NCBI GenBank assembly: GCA_023664345.1
Contig: JAMPFQ010000003.1
Coordinates: forward strand, 124,001-188,000
DNA: 64,000 bases
Source: Lachnospiraceae bacterium
GTDB taxonomy: Bacteria; Bacillota; Clostridia; Lachnospirales; Lachnospiraceae
Direction: 5' to 3'
Shown: one piece after another, positions 37,466 through 44,959 of the stretch
Numbering within the stretch: the first letter of the stretch is position 1
How the letters are laid out: every line of letters begins with the position of its first letter
The notes under the pieces: model-generated
Databases searched by the model: none
What the model saw: only the letters and a program-made list of their open reading frames with translations
What the model was told of the DNA's origin: nothing
Translations under genes and position numbers: made by a program

Positions 37466-37594
37466 ACCCCTTGCCCGCTTTCAGATTTCTTCTACAAGCA
37501 GACAGGCAGCGAGATCTTAGTACTGATCTTCCCCTTATCCCGCTGTCTGTTTCTATCCACCTCATTACAAAACTGCACAGCGTGTTCTCTTTAT

Positions 37595-38677
37595 CTATAC
37601 AAAACTGAATATCTTGTTCACTTCCACCATATCATAGAAATCCTGTTTCGCAAGCTGGAAGCATTCCATGATGTCCGGTGAGAACTGGCCGCACTCGCCG
37701 TTCTGGATCATCTCATAGGCCTCCGCGTGGGAATAGGCTCCCTTATACACTCTCACACTGATCAGCGCATCGTAAACGTCCGCAATGGATACGATCTGGG
37801 CGCTGATGGGGATCTCATCCCCTTTCAGGTGATCCGGATATCCCTTGCCGTCCCATCTCTCATGATGATGGCGGCAGATTTCATAACAATACTGATAAAA
37901 TTCCGGTTCCACGCCTTTCTTGAAAGTCTCCAGCATCTCGCATCCTATGGTGCTGTGGGTCTTCATGATCTCGAACTCCTCCGGCGTCAGCCTGCCCGGC
38001 TTCATCAGGATGGCGTCAGGGATGCCGATCTTGCCGATATCATGGAGCGTCGATGCTTTCGTGATCTCCTCGATCTGCACGGGTGTGATCCCATACTCAG
38101 GGAAATACTTTGCAAGATATTTCAAAAGGACCCTGGTAAAATACTTGATCCGGCGCACATGGTCTCCCGACTCGGAACTTCTGAACTCGACCACGGAACT
38201 GAGCGCTTCGATCATGAACTCATTGTTCTCGCGAATCTTCTTCTGCTGCGCCAGAATGGCGATCTCCTGCTCTTTCAGGCGTCTTTCCATGTTTGCCTTG
38301 TTCTGGTACAGTTCGATCAGGTTCTTGGACCTTCTCTTTACGATATCGGGATAAAAAGGTTTATGTATCACATCCGCGATGCCGTACTTATACGCCTTGT
38401 CCTCGCTGTCCCTGACGGTCTCGCTGGTGATCAGGATGACCGGAATCTTCTCGATCAGGTCTTTCTGCTTCATATACTCCAGCACGGCAAACCCGTCCAT
38501 GACCGGCATGATGATATCCAGAAGCACCAATACAAAATTCGGATTCTTCTCAAGCTGGTCAACCGCGTCCTGACCGTTCTCCCCCTGGATAACCTCATAT
38601 TGTTCGCCAAACATTACCTCCAGTATTGTCCTGTTGACTTCCTCGTCGTCTACGATCAATATTCTCTCTTTGTCCAT
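37595..38677 (-). CDS. Response regulator with intact HD-GYP c-di-GMP phosphodiesterase domain
   Basis: 360 residues. The receiver has IVDDEEVN, acceptor Asp54 in LVLLDIIMPVMDG and Lys in IHKPFYP. A coiled linker leads to an HD-GYP domain with HDIGKIGIPD, HHHERWDGKGYP and SIADVYDAL, all expected metal and substrate residues. Such proteins cleave c-di-GMP and usually favour motility. The ATG at 38677 is preferred over 38689 because GGAGGAGG lies directly before it. It is the first gene of the chemosensory operon behind a good promoter, and a paralogue of the degenerate HD-GYP protein at 34924. Confidence 0.92.
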   Translation of the reverse strand: MDKERILIVDDEEVNRTILEVMFGEQYEVIQGENGQDAVDQLEKNPNFVLVLLDIIMPVMDGFAVLEYMKQKDLIEKIPVILITSETVRDSEDKAYKYGIADVIHKPFYPDIVKRRSKNLIELYQNKANMERRLKEQEIAILAQQKKIRENNEFMIEALSSVVEFRSSESGDHVRRIKYFTRVLLKYLAKYFPEYGITPVQIEEITKASTLHDIGKIGIPDAILMKPGRLTPEEFEIMKTHSTIGCEMLETFKKGVEPEFYQYCYEICRHHHERWDGKGYPDHLKGDEIPISAQIVSIADVYDALISVRVYKGAYSHAEAYEMIQNGECGQFSPDIMECFQLAKQDFYDMVEVNKIFSFV

Positions 38678-38779
38678 GTCCTCCTCCATTCCAGTTCCGC
38701 TTCCGCGCTTTCACTCCGAAAGCGTTTCCCTGGGCAACCGCTCCTTTATCAGTGGTTTTTACTACAAAATATCAGTTAT

Positions 38780-38808
38780 AGAATATTATTTATTTGCCCA
38801 AATGTCAA
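38780..38808 (-). promoter_or_regulatory. Promoter of the chemosensory/HD-GYP operon
   Basis: Minus-strand TTGACA (38803-38808) and TATTCT (38780-38785) are 17 bp apart. A leader hairpin CGCTTTC/GAAAGCG (38706-38724) lies between it and the first gene. The promoter is sigma-A-like; no sigma-28 site was seen. With the divergent Hpt promoter this accounts for the 38678-39099 gap. Confidence 0.65.
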
Positions 38809-38903
38809 TATGAATCGCCCATTTTTTCACATGAAAATACCTCCATTTGGCCATGAAATAATTACCAGGAGCCAAAGTCCGTTGAAAAAAAGCCTTTTTT
38901 TAT

Positions 38904-38932
38904 TAGACAAGCTTCCTGAAATGGAATATAAT
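38904..38932 (+). promoter_or_regulatory. Promoter of the Hpt gene
   Basis: TAGACA (38904-38909, 5/6) and TATAAT (38927-38932, perfect) are 17 bp apart, giving a leader of about 160 nt before the Hpt start. Confidence 0.7.
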
Positions 38933-38999
38933 AGGAACGGAGTCTTTATAGATAAAAATCTGATCCACAGCATACAGGTATAACAGTCTCGGAACGGAG

Positions 39000-39058
39000 A
39001 TGCCCGGAAGAGATTTCAGACGCGCGGCGGCTGAATATCTCTTCCCCGCCAAGGGCAT
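39000..39058 (+). other. Large hairpin in the Hpt mRNA leader
   Basis: Arms pair as ATGCCC/GGGCAT, GGAAGAGAT/ATCTCTTCC and TTCAG/CTGAA, about 20 bp in total, with a 7-nt internal bulge on one side. No T-tract follows, so it is not a terminator. It is 40 nt before the ATG, and does not match a c-di-GMP riboswitch that I know. Confidence 0.6.
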
Positions 39059-39099
39059 TGAAGTGAAGAGACGGAACTGGAAGAAAAAGGAGGGTAAAA

Positions 39100-39474
39100 A
39101 TGAACGCAGATTTTAAAGCAGCACTGGAAGAAATGGGGATGAATGTGGACAACACGGTCAAACGCTTTATGGGAAATGAGACGCTGTATCTCAAGTTCCT
39201 GAACAAATATCAGGCAGACCAGAGCGTTGCCAGCATCCAGCAATACATTGCGGAGCAGAACGCGGAGGAAGTGTTCAAGAGTGCGCACACTCTGAAAGGC
39301 GTTGCGGCGAACCTGGGACTGGATCCCATCGCGCAGCACGCTTCCGATATCGTGGAGCTGTTCCGCGGCAAGACCCAGTTCTCGGAAGTTGACACAGACA
39401 GGGTAAACGCGCTGAATGAAGAACTGAAGAGCAAGCATGACGCGCTGCTGAAACTGTTGGCGGCACAGCAGTAA
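39100..39474 (+). CDS. Free-standing histidine phosphotransfer (Hpt) protein
   Basis: 124 residues, entirely helical. The phosphotransfer motif is FKSAHTLKGVAANLGL with His63 as expected acceptor. Hpt proteins shuttle phosphoryl groups between receivers in phosphorelays. It is transcribed divergently from the HD-GYP/chemosensory operon, whose soluble sensor kinase and multiple receivers are the likely partners. AGGAGGG lies seven bases before the ATG. A strong bidirectional terminator follows. Confidence 0.93.
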   Translation: MNADFKAALEEMGMNVDNTVKRFMGNETLYLKFLNKYQADQSVASIQQYIAEQNAEEVFKSAHTLKGVAANLGLDPIAQHASDIVELFRGKTQFSEVDTDRVNALNEELKSKHDALLKLLAAQQ

Positions 39475-39506
39475 AAGATGCAGCAGGAGACATCCGCGCC
39501 ATCAAA

Positions 39507-39560
39507 AACAGTGTGGGCGACAGAAAGAAGATTCTTCCTGTTCCCACACTGTTTTCATTT
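39507..39560. terminator. Bidirectional terminator between Hpt and the DUF6033-like gene
   Basis: AACAGTGTGGG (from 39508) and CCCACACTGTT (to 39553) form an 11-bp perfect stem around a ~24-nt loop. T-rich tracts follow in both directions, serving the two convergent genes. Confidence 0.85.
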
Positions 39561-39582
39561 TGTTTTCATTTCACCACACTGC

Positions 39583-40341
39583 CTACAGCCTGAAATCGAT
39601 GTTCTGCCCCCACTGTCTCTCTTCATCGGTCCGCACCTGATCGCTCCATGCGGCATAAAGCACATTATCCACCTTTTTCTGCAGTTCGTCTATGGAAGAC
39701 GCGGTAACGGTCACATACTCGCCCTTTGTACCTTTCGCCTTATCCGGGTCACGACGTTCTTCCAGCGCTTCCGCCTGTTTTTTCTTCTCCGCCTTTTTTG
39801 CTTCCTTTTTAGCATTTTCTTTCTTTTCGGCAGATTTTTTCGCAATGCGGTCTTTCTGTGCCGCCAGAGACTTATCCACTACCGCGAAGAAAGAGGCGGT
39901 CCCATTGTCGTTTACCTGTATGCCAAAACCTTTGACGCTGCTGTTGGAGCCCACACTGCTCTTCAGCTGGCCCATCTGTGCCGCCGCGCTGCGGATGATC
40001 CCCTCATACTGCGCCCGAAACGTCTCGTCCTCCGCCATCTTTTCCAGCTTATCCTCGTCGATCAGCACCACTGTCCTGACCGGATTGGCGTAATTTCCCG
40101 CCTGTGCCTGCGCGGCTGCTTTCTGATCCTCACTGACCAGAATGAAGTCCATGTTGGAGAATTTCTTCTTCAACTCCTCATAATACTTGGCCGCCTTGTC
40201 GCTGAGTTTGGGCTGTCCGATGGTCTTTCCGTAATTGCCCGCCTTTCTCGTATCGGCGGTCTTTTTGGCATCGGCTGTCTTCTCAGCCTCTGCGCCATAG
40301 ACCCTCGCTACATTTTCCTCCACACCTGATATACTGCTCAT
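39583..40341 (-). CDS. Conserved protein, possibly DUF6033 family
   Basis: 252 residues, soluble, highly charged. The first ~60 residues are Lys/Ala/Glu-rich. A central ordered part has FSNMDFILVSEDQ, VRTVVLIDEDKLEKMAEDE and FGIQVNDNGTASFFAVVD, followed by a long Lys/Ala/Glu coiled stretch (~165-205). I recall similar proteins filed as DUF6033 in Lachnospiraceae, often near motility genes, but this cannot be confirmed here. The gene lies between the chemosensory locus and the flagellin region, so a motility-related role is conceivable. No enzymatic motif is visible. Confidence 0.65.
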   Translation of the reverse strand: MSSISGVEENVARVYGAEAEKTADAKKTADTRKAGNYGKTIGQPKLSDKAAKYYEELKKKFSNMDFILVSEDQKAAAQAQAGNYANPVRTVVLIDEDKLEKMAEDETFRAQYEGIIRSAAAQMGQLKSSVGSNSSVKGFGIQVNDNGTASFFAVVDKSLAAQKDRIAKKSAEKKENAKKEAKKAEKKKQAEALEERRDPDKAKGTKGEYVTVTASSIDELQKKVDNVLYAAWSDQVRTDEERQWGQNIDFRL

Positions 40342-40461
40342 AAAGATCCCTCCCTGGTTTTGTGCCTCCCGTGGAAATCCGTTCCCACAGGGTCTGAGTA
40401 TAGTTTCCTGTATTTTATATCGGCGGCTAGGACGGAAATATTAAGGGGAAAAAGAAAAGTT

Positions 40462-41631
40462 TCAGGACTGCCCGGAAGCCGCCTGAAAAGCCTGTTCCAG
40501 ATCCTCTGTCAGATCCCGGATATTTTCGATCCCCACAGAAAGCCTTAAAAGGGTGTCGTCCACACCCAGCCGCTTCCTCAATTCTTCGGGCACCTCCGCG
40601 TGGGTCTGCCTGTATGGATAGGTCAGCAGGCTTTCCACTCCGCCCAGGCTCTCCGCAAAACGGATCAGCTTCACTTCTTTCAGCAGATTTTCCGCTGTTG
40701 CGGGAGGATCCACCCGAAAGGACAGCATACCGCCATAGCCGCTGCACTGGCTGTCGGTGACAGCCTTATCCGCCCGGTCGGGAAGCCCGATGTAATACAC
40801 CTGGGATACCCGTGGCTGCTTTTGCAGCCACAGCGCCAGTTTCAGAGCATTCTCCTGATGCCGCTCCATGCGCAGCGCCAACGTCTTGATCCCCCGCAGG
40901 GTCAGAAAACTGTCCATGGGAGACAGGCATGCCCCTGTGGTCTTATAGATCAGTCTCAGCTTTTCCGACAGTTCTTTATCCTTCACCACCGTAAAACCCG
41001 CCAGCACATCATTATGCCCGCCCAGATACTTTGTGCCGCTGTGGATCACTATATCTGCGCCCAGATCCAGCGGCTGCTGGAAATAGGGAGAAAGGAACGT
41101 ATTGTCCACGATCAGCAGACAGCCATGCCGCCTTGCGATCTCCGCCGCCCCCCTGATATCTGTCACTTTCATGGTGGGATTGGAGGGCGTTTCCAGGAAA
41201 ACGGCCTTAGTCTCCGGCAGGATCGCCGCCTCCAGTTTGTCCAGATCTGTGGTATCCACACTGCTGACCTGCAGACCGAACCTTCTTCCCAAATGCTCCC
41301 ACAGGCGGACGCTTCCGCCGTACACATCATCCGTTGCCACCAGATGCGCCCCTGTGCCAAAAAGTTCAAACACTGCCGTAATGGCAGCCATCCCGGTGGA
41401 AAAAGCCAGCGCGTCAGTTCCTTTCTCCAGCGCTGCCACTGTTTTCTGCAATTCATCCCGGGTAGGGTTATTGACCCGTGAATACGCGTACCCGGTGGTC
41501 TCTCCCAGCGCCGGATGGGCGTATGTAGCTGAGAAGTATACCGGGGCACTGACCGCGCCGTACACATCGTCCCTGTCCCCGCTCCCCTGCACACAGATCG
41601 TTTCCGGCCTGACTTTGTTTTCGTAAGCCAT
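40462..41631 (-). CDS. Cys/Met-metabolism PLP enzyme (cystathionine gamma-synthase/lyase family)
   Basis: 389 residues from the ATG at 41631. Family markers: SRVNNPTRDELQKTVAALEKG near 50, FSTGMAAITAVFE, LETPSNPTMKV near 150, and the PLP lysine in VIHSGTKYLGGHNDVLAG near 205. SVGIENIRDLTEDLEQA at the C-terminus is also typical. Members interconvert homoserine esters, cysteine, cystathionine and homocysteine; which reaction applies is not decidable here. The frame runs 29 codons further upstream, but AAGGAGG precedes 41631 and MAYENKVRPETICVQ is a normal start. Confidence 0.92.
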   Translation of the reverse strand: MAYENKVRPETICVQGSGDRDDVYGAVSAPVYFSATYAHPALGETTGYAYSRVNNPTRDELQKTVAALEKGTDALAFSTGMAAITAVFELFGTGAHLVATDDVYGGSVRLWEHLGRRFGLQVSSVDTTDLDKLEAAILPETKAVFLETPSNPTMKVTDIRGAAEIARRHGCLLIVDNTFLSPYFQQPLDLGADIVIHSGTKYLGGHNDVLAGFTVVKDKELSEKLRLIYKTTGACLSPMDSFLTLRGIKTLALRMERHQENALKLALWLQKQPRVSQVYYIGLPDRADKAVTDSQCSGYGGMLSFRVDPPATAENLLKEVKLIRFAESLGGVESLLTYPYRQTHAEVPEELRKRLGVDDTLLRLSVGIENIRDLTEDLEQAFQAASGQS

Positions 41632-41753
41632 TTTATCCGCCTCCTTCCGCATTCCGATACTCTTTTTACAGGAAAGACCGTAGGCACTCCGTCCCCATAC
41701 ACATCCTCCGCATTGCAACGATCCCCATGTTTTTCAGAATTTTCTCTTTTTAT

Positions 41754-41787
41754 AATCCATATAATCCCCATCTGTTTTATATGGATT
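41754..41787. repeat. Perfect 11-bp inverted repeat in the leader of the PLP-enzyme gene
   Basis: AATCCATATAA and TTATATGGATT flank a 12-nt loop. It lies just downstream of the promoter at 41799-41827, inside the transcribed leader. It may be an operator or 5' mRNA hairpin. I found no SAM-riboswitch core. With the promoter, this covers the 41632-42011 gap. Confidence 0.6.
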
Positions 41788-41798
41788 AATGTAATTGT

Positions 41799-41827
41799 AT
41801 GTTACATCTGAAAAATCATTTTGTCAA
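41799..41827 (-). promoter_or_regulatory. Promoter of the Cys/Met-metabolism gene
   Basis: Minus-strand TTGACA (41822-41827, perfect) and TAACAT (41799-41804, 4/6) are separated by 17 bp. Confidence 0.6.
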
Positions 41828-41924
41828 TACTTCTATCTCATATTTTTCAGTCAAAGACCTCGCAGCCAGCAGCGGGTGGGCAACATTCAGTGACCTGCCT
41901 GAACTGTTGCAATGGGTGAACAAA

Positions 41925-41956
41925 ACCGCAGGAGGGGCTTTCGCCTCTCCTGCGGT
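41925..41956 (-). terminator. Terminator of the Rpn-family gene (copy 1 of a duplicated hairpin)
   Basis: ACCGCAGGAG and CTCCTGCGGT form the outer stem, with TTTC in the loop, and the minus strand continues TTTTG. It is nearly identical to the hairpin at 43016-43047 after flagellin. Confidence 0.85.
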
Positions 41957-42011
41957 CTTCACACCGCTTATAAGATCGTATCGATCCTGCCGCGCTCACG
42001 CAGGGAATTTT

Positions 42012-42956
42012 TCAGGATGTTGCCTGAAGCCCTGCAAACTGCTCTATCTCCTCAACGCTCAACCCTGTGCATTCCGCAATCTCCTCGATCGTCAGCTTCC
42101 CTATTTTTAGCATCCTGAGCGCCGTTTCTTTTTTGCCCTGGCTTATCCCCTGGCTGATTCCCTGGCTGATCCCCTGGTCCAGGATCCTCCTCGCCTCTGT
42201 CTTGATCATTGCGCCTCTCATCATATCACCTACACCTTTCTGCACATTCCCATACTTCTGCGCGATCTCATGGATAACATCGCCCGACAGGTCGATGATC
42301 GTCCGCTTGTCAAACGCCCCGATCACTCCCTGTTGTTCCAGTTTGTCAAGCCTTTCCAGTATGACCTGATACTCCGCTTTCAGTTCCTCCAGTTCCCGCT
42401 CATTACTATTATACTCCGGAAAACTTTTCTCATGCGAGAAGATGTAAAACGGGATCAGCATCAGCAGGCGCTTCTCAAAAATAGCGTCAAGCGAATAAGC
42501 CTGCACTTTCATGACCGGTATGTCATACTGTACCGTACCGCCGGGCGTGGCAATGACATATCTCATTTTATCAGGCGTCTTTTGATATGTCCGCAGATAC
42601 AGAACCGCTGTGTTGGGGAATGTCACTGTCAGGGTTTCCTCGCTGGTTTCCCCCTCGTCCAATGCTATCTGCGCGTCATACTCAAAAAGCCGCACTGTGA
42701 TCCTGCCATCCGGCAAGCTGCTCTCACACTCGATATGGTATTTCTTCTGTACCTTTCCGAAGATCGTGAAATTCGTATCCGTGATACGTTCTCTGTCCGC
42801 CTCATCCTGCTGGTCCATAAAATGTTCATTGGGGAAAAACCGGATCTCTTCCTCTCCCGTATAATCTTCCCCAAAGATCTCATTGATCACCGGGATGACC
42901 AGTTTCCTGCAGTCATTCAGGATCGTGCGGAACGCCCCGTCATATATATTTGCCAT
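42012..42956 (-). CDS. Rpn-family recombination-promoting nuclease / PD-(D/E)XK transposase-like protein
   Basis: 314 residues. The N-terminal nuclease-like domain has YDGAFRTILNDCRKLVIPVINEIFG, then TNFTIFGKVQKKYHIECES with the putative catalytic Asp/Glu-x-Lys region, and LFEYDAQIALDEG. The C-terminus carries a GISQ repeat (four 12-bp units, near 42135-42182) before a helical EIAECTGLSVEEIEQF tail. Rpn proteins are RpnA-like DNA nucleases that often occur in many copies and vary by repeat slippage in this repeat region. It lies between a Cys/Met gene and flagellin. Confidence 0.82.
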   Translation of the reverse strand: MANIYDGAFRTILNDCRKLVIPVINEIFGEDYTGEEEIRFFPNEHFMDQQDEADRERITDTNFTIFGKVQKKYHIECESSLPDGRITVRLFEYDAQIALDEGETSEETLTVTFPNTAVLYLRTYQKTPDKMRYVIATPGGTVQYDIPVMKVQAYSLDAIFEKRLLMLIPFYIFSHEKSFPEYNSNERELEELKAEYQVILERLDKLEQQGVIGAFDKRTIIDLSGDVIHEIAQKYGNVQKGVGDMMRGAMIKTEARRILDQGISQGISQGISQGKKETALRMLKIGKLTIEEIAECTGLSVEEIEQFAGLQATS

Positions 42957-43015
42957 TTAGTATTCCTTTCCTGTTCATGGCTTCATCATACCACCTTTTT
43001 CTTATAAATACAAGA

Positions 43016-43047
43016 ACCGCAGGAGGGGCTTTCGCCTCTCCCGCGGT
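43016..43047 (-). terminator. Flagellin terminator hairpin (copy 2 of a duplicated hairpin)
   Basis: The same ACCGC-rich stem as at 41925-41956, with one arm changed to CTCCCGCGGT. It is 50 bp after the flagellin stop on the minus strand. The following T-tract is weaker (TTCTTGTATTT). Flanking bases downstream also resemble copy 1. Confidence 0.75.
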
Positions 43048-43096
43048 TATCGTACTGCTTATGAAACTGTGTCTCCGTCCTAACGCCATCCCGTCA

Positions 43097-44788
43097 TTAG
43101 CCGAGCAGGGACAGAACACCCTGGTTTGCCTGGTTAGCCTGTGCCAGCATCGCCTGGCCAGCCTGTGCAAGGATGTTGTTGTTCGCGTACTTGACCATCT
43201 CGGTAGCCATGTCAGTATCGCGGATAGCAGACTCAGCGGACTGCGTGTTCTCAACGATATTGTCAAGGTTGTTGATGGTGTGCTCCAGACGGTTCTGGAC
43301 TGCACCCAGGTCAGAACGCTGCTGGGATACTTTCTTGATCGCCGCCTTGATGGTCTCGATGCTGGCGGTAGCTGCTTCTTCCGTCTTCACGCCGGAACCT
43401 TTTAACCCATCAATGCCGATCCCCTTTGCGCTCATGGCTTCAATCTTAACGGTGATCTTGTTTGCGATAGCTTTCTCATCGGTCATCGCGCCGCCTTCTG
43501 CACCTACATGGAGGTTGAACTCCAGGACGGAGCCTGACGCTGCCGCGCCGTCTTCACTTTCCGCGTTCTTAAATGTGAAGTACTTGCCGATCTGTTCTGC
43601 ACCGATTTCTTTCATAGCGCCGTCCTTATCCTCCAGATAAAGACCTCCCTTGTAAACGCCATACTCATCAAAATAGGCGGACATATCTGCATCTTCTGCC
43701 AACGCGTCGGATGTGGCTGTAGCTCCCGTGCGGATGGGTGTTCCCTTTAATTCAAAGTAATCATCCAGGTCATCTACCGCAATCTGGTTCGCGGTCTGAT
43801 TCACTACCTGAGCGCCATGCTCACCTTTTTCATCAGCCGCCACCTTGTAAAGCATCTGGCCGTCTTTGTACTTCAGCTTGCCATCTTCCCCAACTTCCAC
43901 ATACTTGTTGACATCGCCGGTTACTGCACTTGCAGCATCTTTCTTTGCTGTACCGGTTACATAGTCCGTAACATCTGCTGCCGTTGCCCCCTTGGCCTGA
44001 GTAGTATTAGCGCCTACTTTAATAACGACACCTGTACCTGCTGAAACTGTACCATTGTCTGCCACAGAAAAATATGTTGTCAAATCAGTAACCGTATTCA
44101 ACTCCACATACTTTGCTTCATCACTGGCATCGTTTGTCACGTAAACCTTGCTACCACCATCGATCTGTGCTTGAATTGCGTCTGCATCTAACGCCATCGT
44201 TGCCGCTGCAGCAGGTGTTGCCGCGCTGTCAGATGTCACTTCCTTTGTCGAGCCTACCGCAAACGCTTTCTTACCAGCAATAACAGAAATCTGCTGTTCC
44301 GCCAGCTTCTTCGCCGTATCATTCATAACTGCGGTTTTCTTAACTGCCGCTGTATCGTCGGAATCGCTTGCCGCGCCTTTCAGCAGGTAGATCTCGTTGA
44401 ACTTGGTGGTCTCGGACACACGGTCGATCTCGCTGATCAGGGCGTCAACCTCGCTCTGGATATAATCGCGCTCTTCCGAAGAGTTGGTCCCGTTTGCGGC
44501 CTTGGTCGCCAGCTCGTTCATCCTCTGGAGCATATCATGGACTTCTGTCAATGCGCCCTCTGCGGTCTGCACTGCGCTGATACCGTCCTGTGCGTTTGAG
44601 GATGCCTGGGTCAGGCCCCTCACCTGTCTTCTCATCTTCTCGCTGATCGCCAGGCCTGCTGCATCGTCAGCCGCGCGGTTGATCTTGTAACCGGAAGAAA
44701 GTTTCTCGGTGGACTTTGCCTGTGACTTGGTCGTCAGACCGAGCATCCTGTTAGAGTTCATTGCTGTTAAGTTGTGCTGTACTACCAT
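43097..44788 (-). CDS. fliC: Flagellin
   Basis: 563 residues. Conserved D0/D1 N-terminus (MVVQHNLTAMNSNRM, LSSGYKINRAADDAAGLAIS, then MLQRMNELATKAANGTN) extends to about 140. A long variable, Ala/Thr/Asp-rich central domain runs ~145-480. The conserved C-terminal D1/D0 begins near 480 (RSDLGAVQNRLEHTINNL) and ends ANQANQGVLSLLG. It forms the flagellar filament after export. The TLR5-contact helix keeps the QR..EL residues. The mRNA leader has a CsrA-type hairpin and AAGGAGG. The gene follows csrA by 171 bp with no convincing promoter between, so co-transcription from the invertible region is likely. Confidence 0.97.
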   Translation of the reverse strand: MVVQHNLTAMNSNRMLGLTTKSQAKSTEKLSSGYKINRAADDAAGLAISEKMRRQVRGLTQASSNAQDGISAVQTAEGALTEVHDMLQRMNELATKAANGTNSSEERDYIQSEVDALISEIDRVSETTKFNEIYLLKGAASDSDDTAAVKKTAVMNDTAKKLAEQQISVIAGKKAFAVGSTKEVTSDSAATPAAAATMALDADAIQAQIDGGSKVYVTNDASDEAKYVELNTVTDLTTYFSVADNGTVSAGTGVVIKVGANTTQAKGATAADVTDYVTGTAKKDAASAVTGDVNKYVEVGEDGKLKYKDGQMLYKVAADEKGEHGAQVVNQTANQIAVDDLDDYFELKGTPIRTGATATSDALAEDADMSAYFDEYGVYKGGLYLEDKDGAMKEIGAEQIGKYFTFKNAESEDGAAASGSVLEFNLHVGAEGGAMTDEKAIANKITVKIEAMSAKGIGIDGLKGSGVKTEEAATASIETIKAAIKKVSQQRSDLGAVQNRLEHTINNLDNIVENTQSAESAIRDTDMATEMVKYANNNILAQAGQAMLAQANQANQGVLSLLG

Positions 44789-44793
44789 AATTT

Positions 44794-44831
44794 ACCTCCT
44801 TGGTCTTACCTGGTGCAAATCCGTTTGCACC
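44794..44831 (-). promoter_or_regulatory. CsrA-binding leader of flagellin mRNA: loop hairpin plus Shine-Dalgarno
   Basis: On the minus strand GGTGCAAA and TTTGCACC form a perfect 8-bp stem with loop CGGA (44812-44831), presenting ACGGA as CsrA sites usually do. The second GGA lies in the AAGGAGGT Shine-Dalgarno (44794-44801), about 20 nt downstream. The paired-site layout resembles Bacillus hag mRNA. Confidence 0.75.
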
Positions 44832-44959
44832 GGTGTTGAAATGTTTGATTGTTGCTTATATAATGACCGGATGGTCCTGCCCCGCTGCCGGGCCCTGACA
44901 GCAGCGCCGGGCCGTCCGGTTATTACCCTGATTGCTTCCCGCCATTTGGACGGGATGGC

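Noticed and set aside
39000..39058. c-di-GMP riboswitch before the Hpt gene
   Set aside because: There is a single long hairpin only; the two-helix GEMM core sequence is absent.
41632..41830. SAM riboswitch before the Cys/Met gene
   Set aside because: The leader has a simple palindrome, but I could not find the conserved riboswitch core or a terminator/antiterminator pair.
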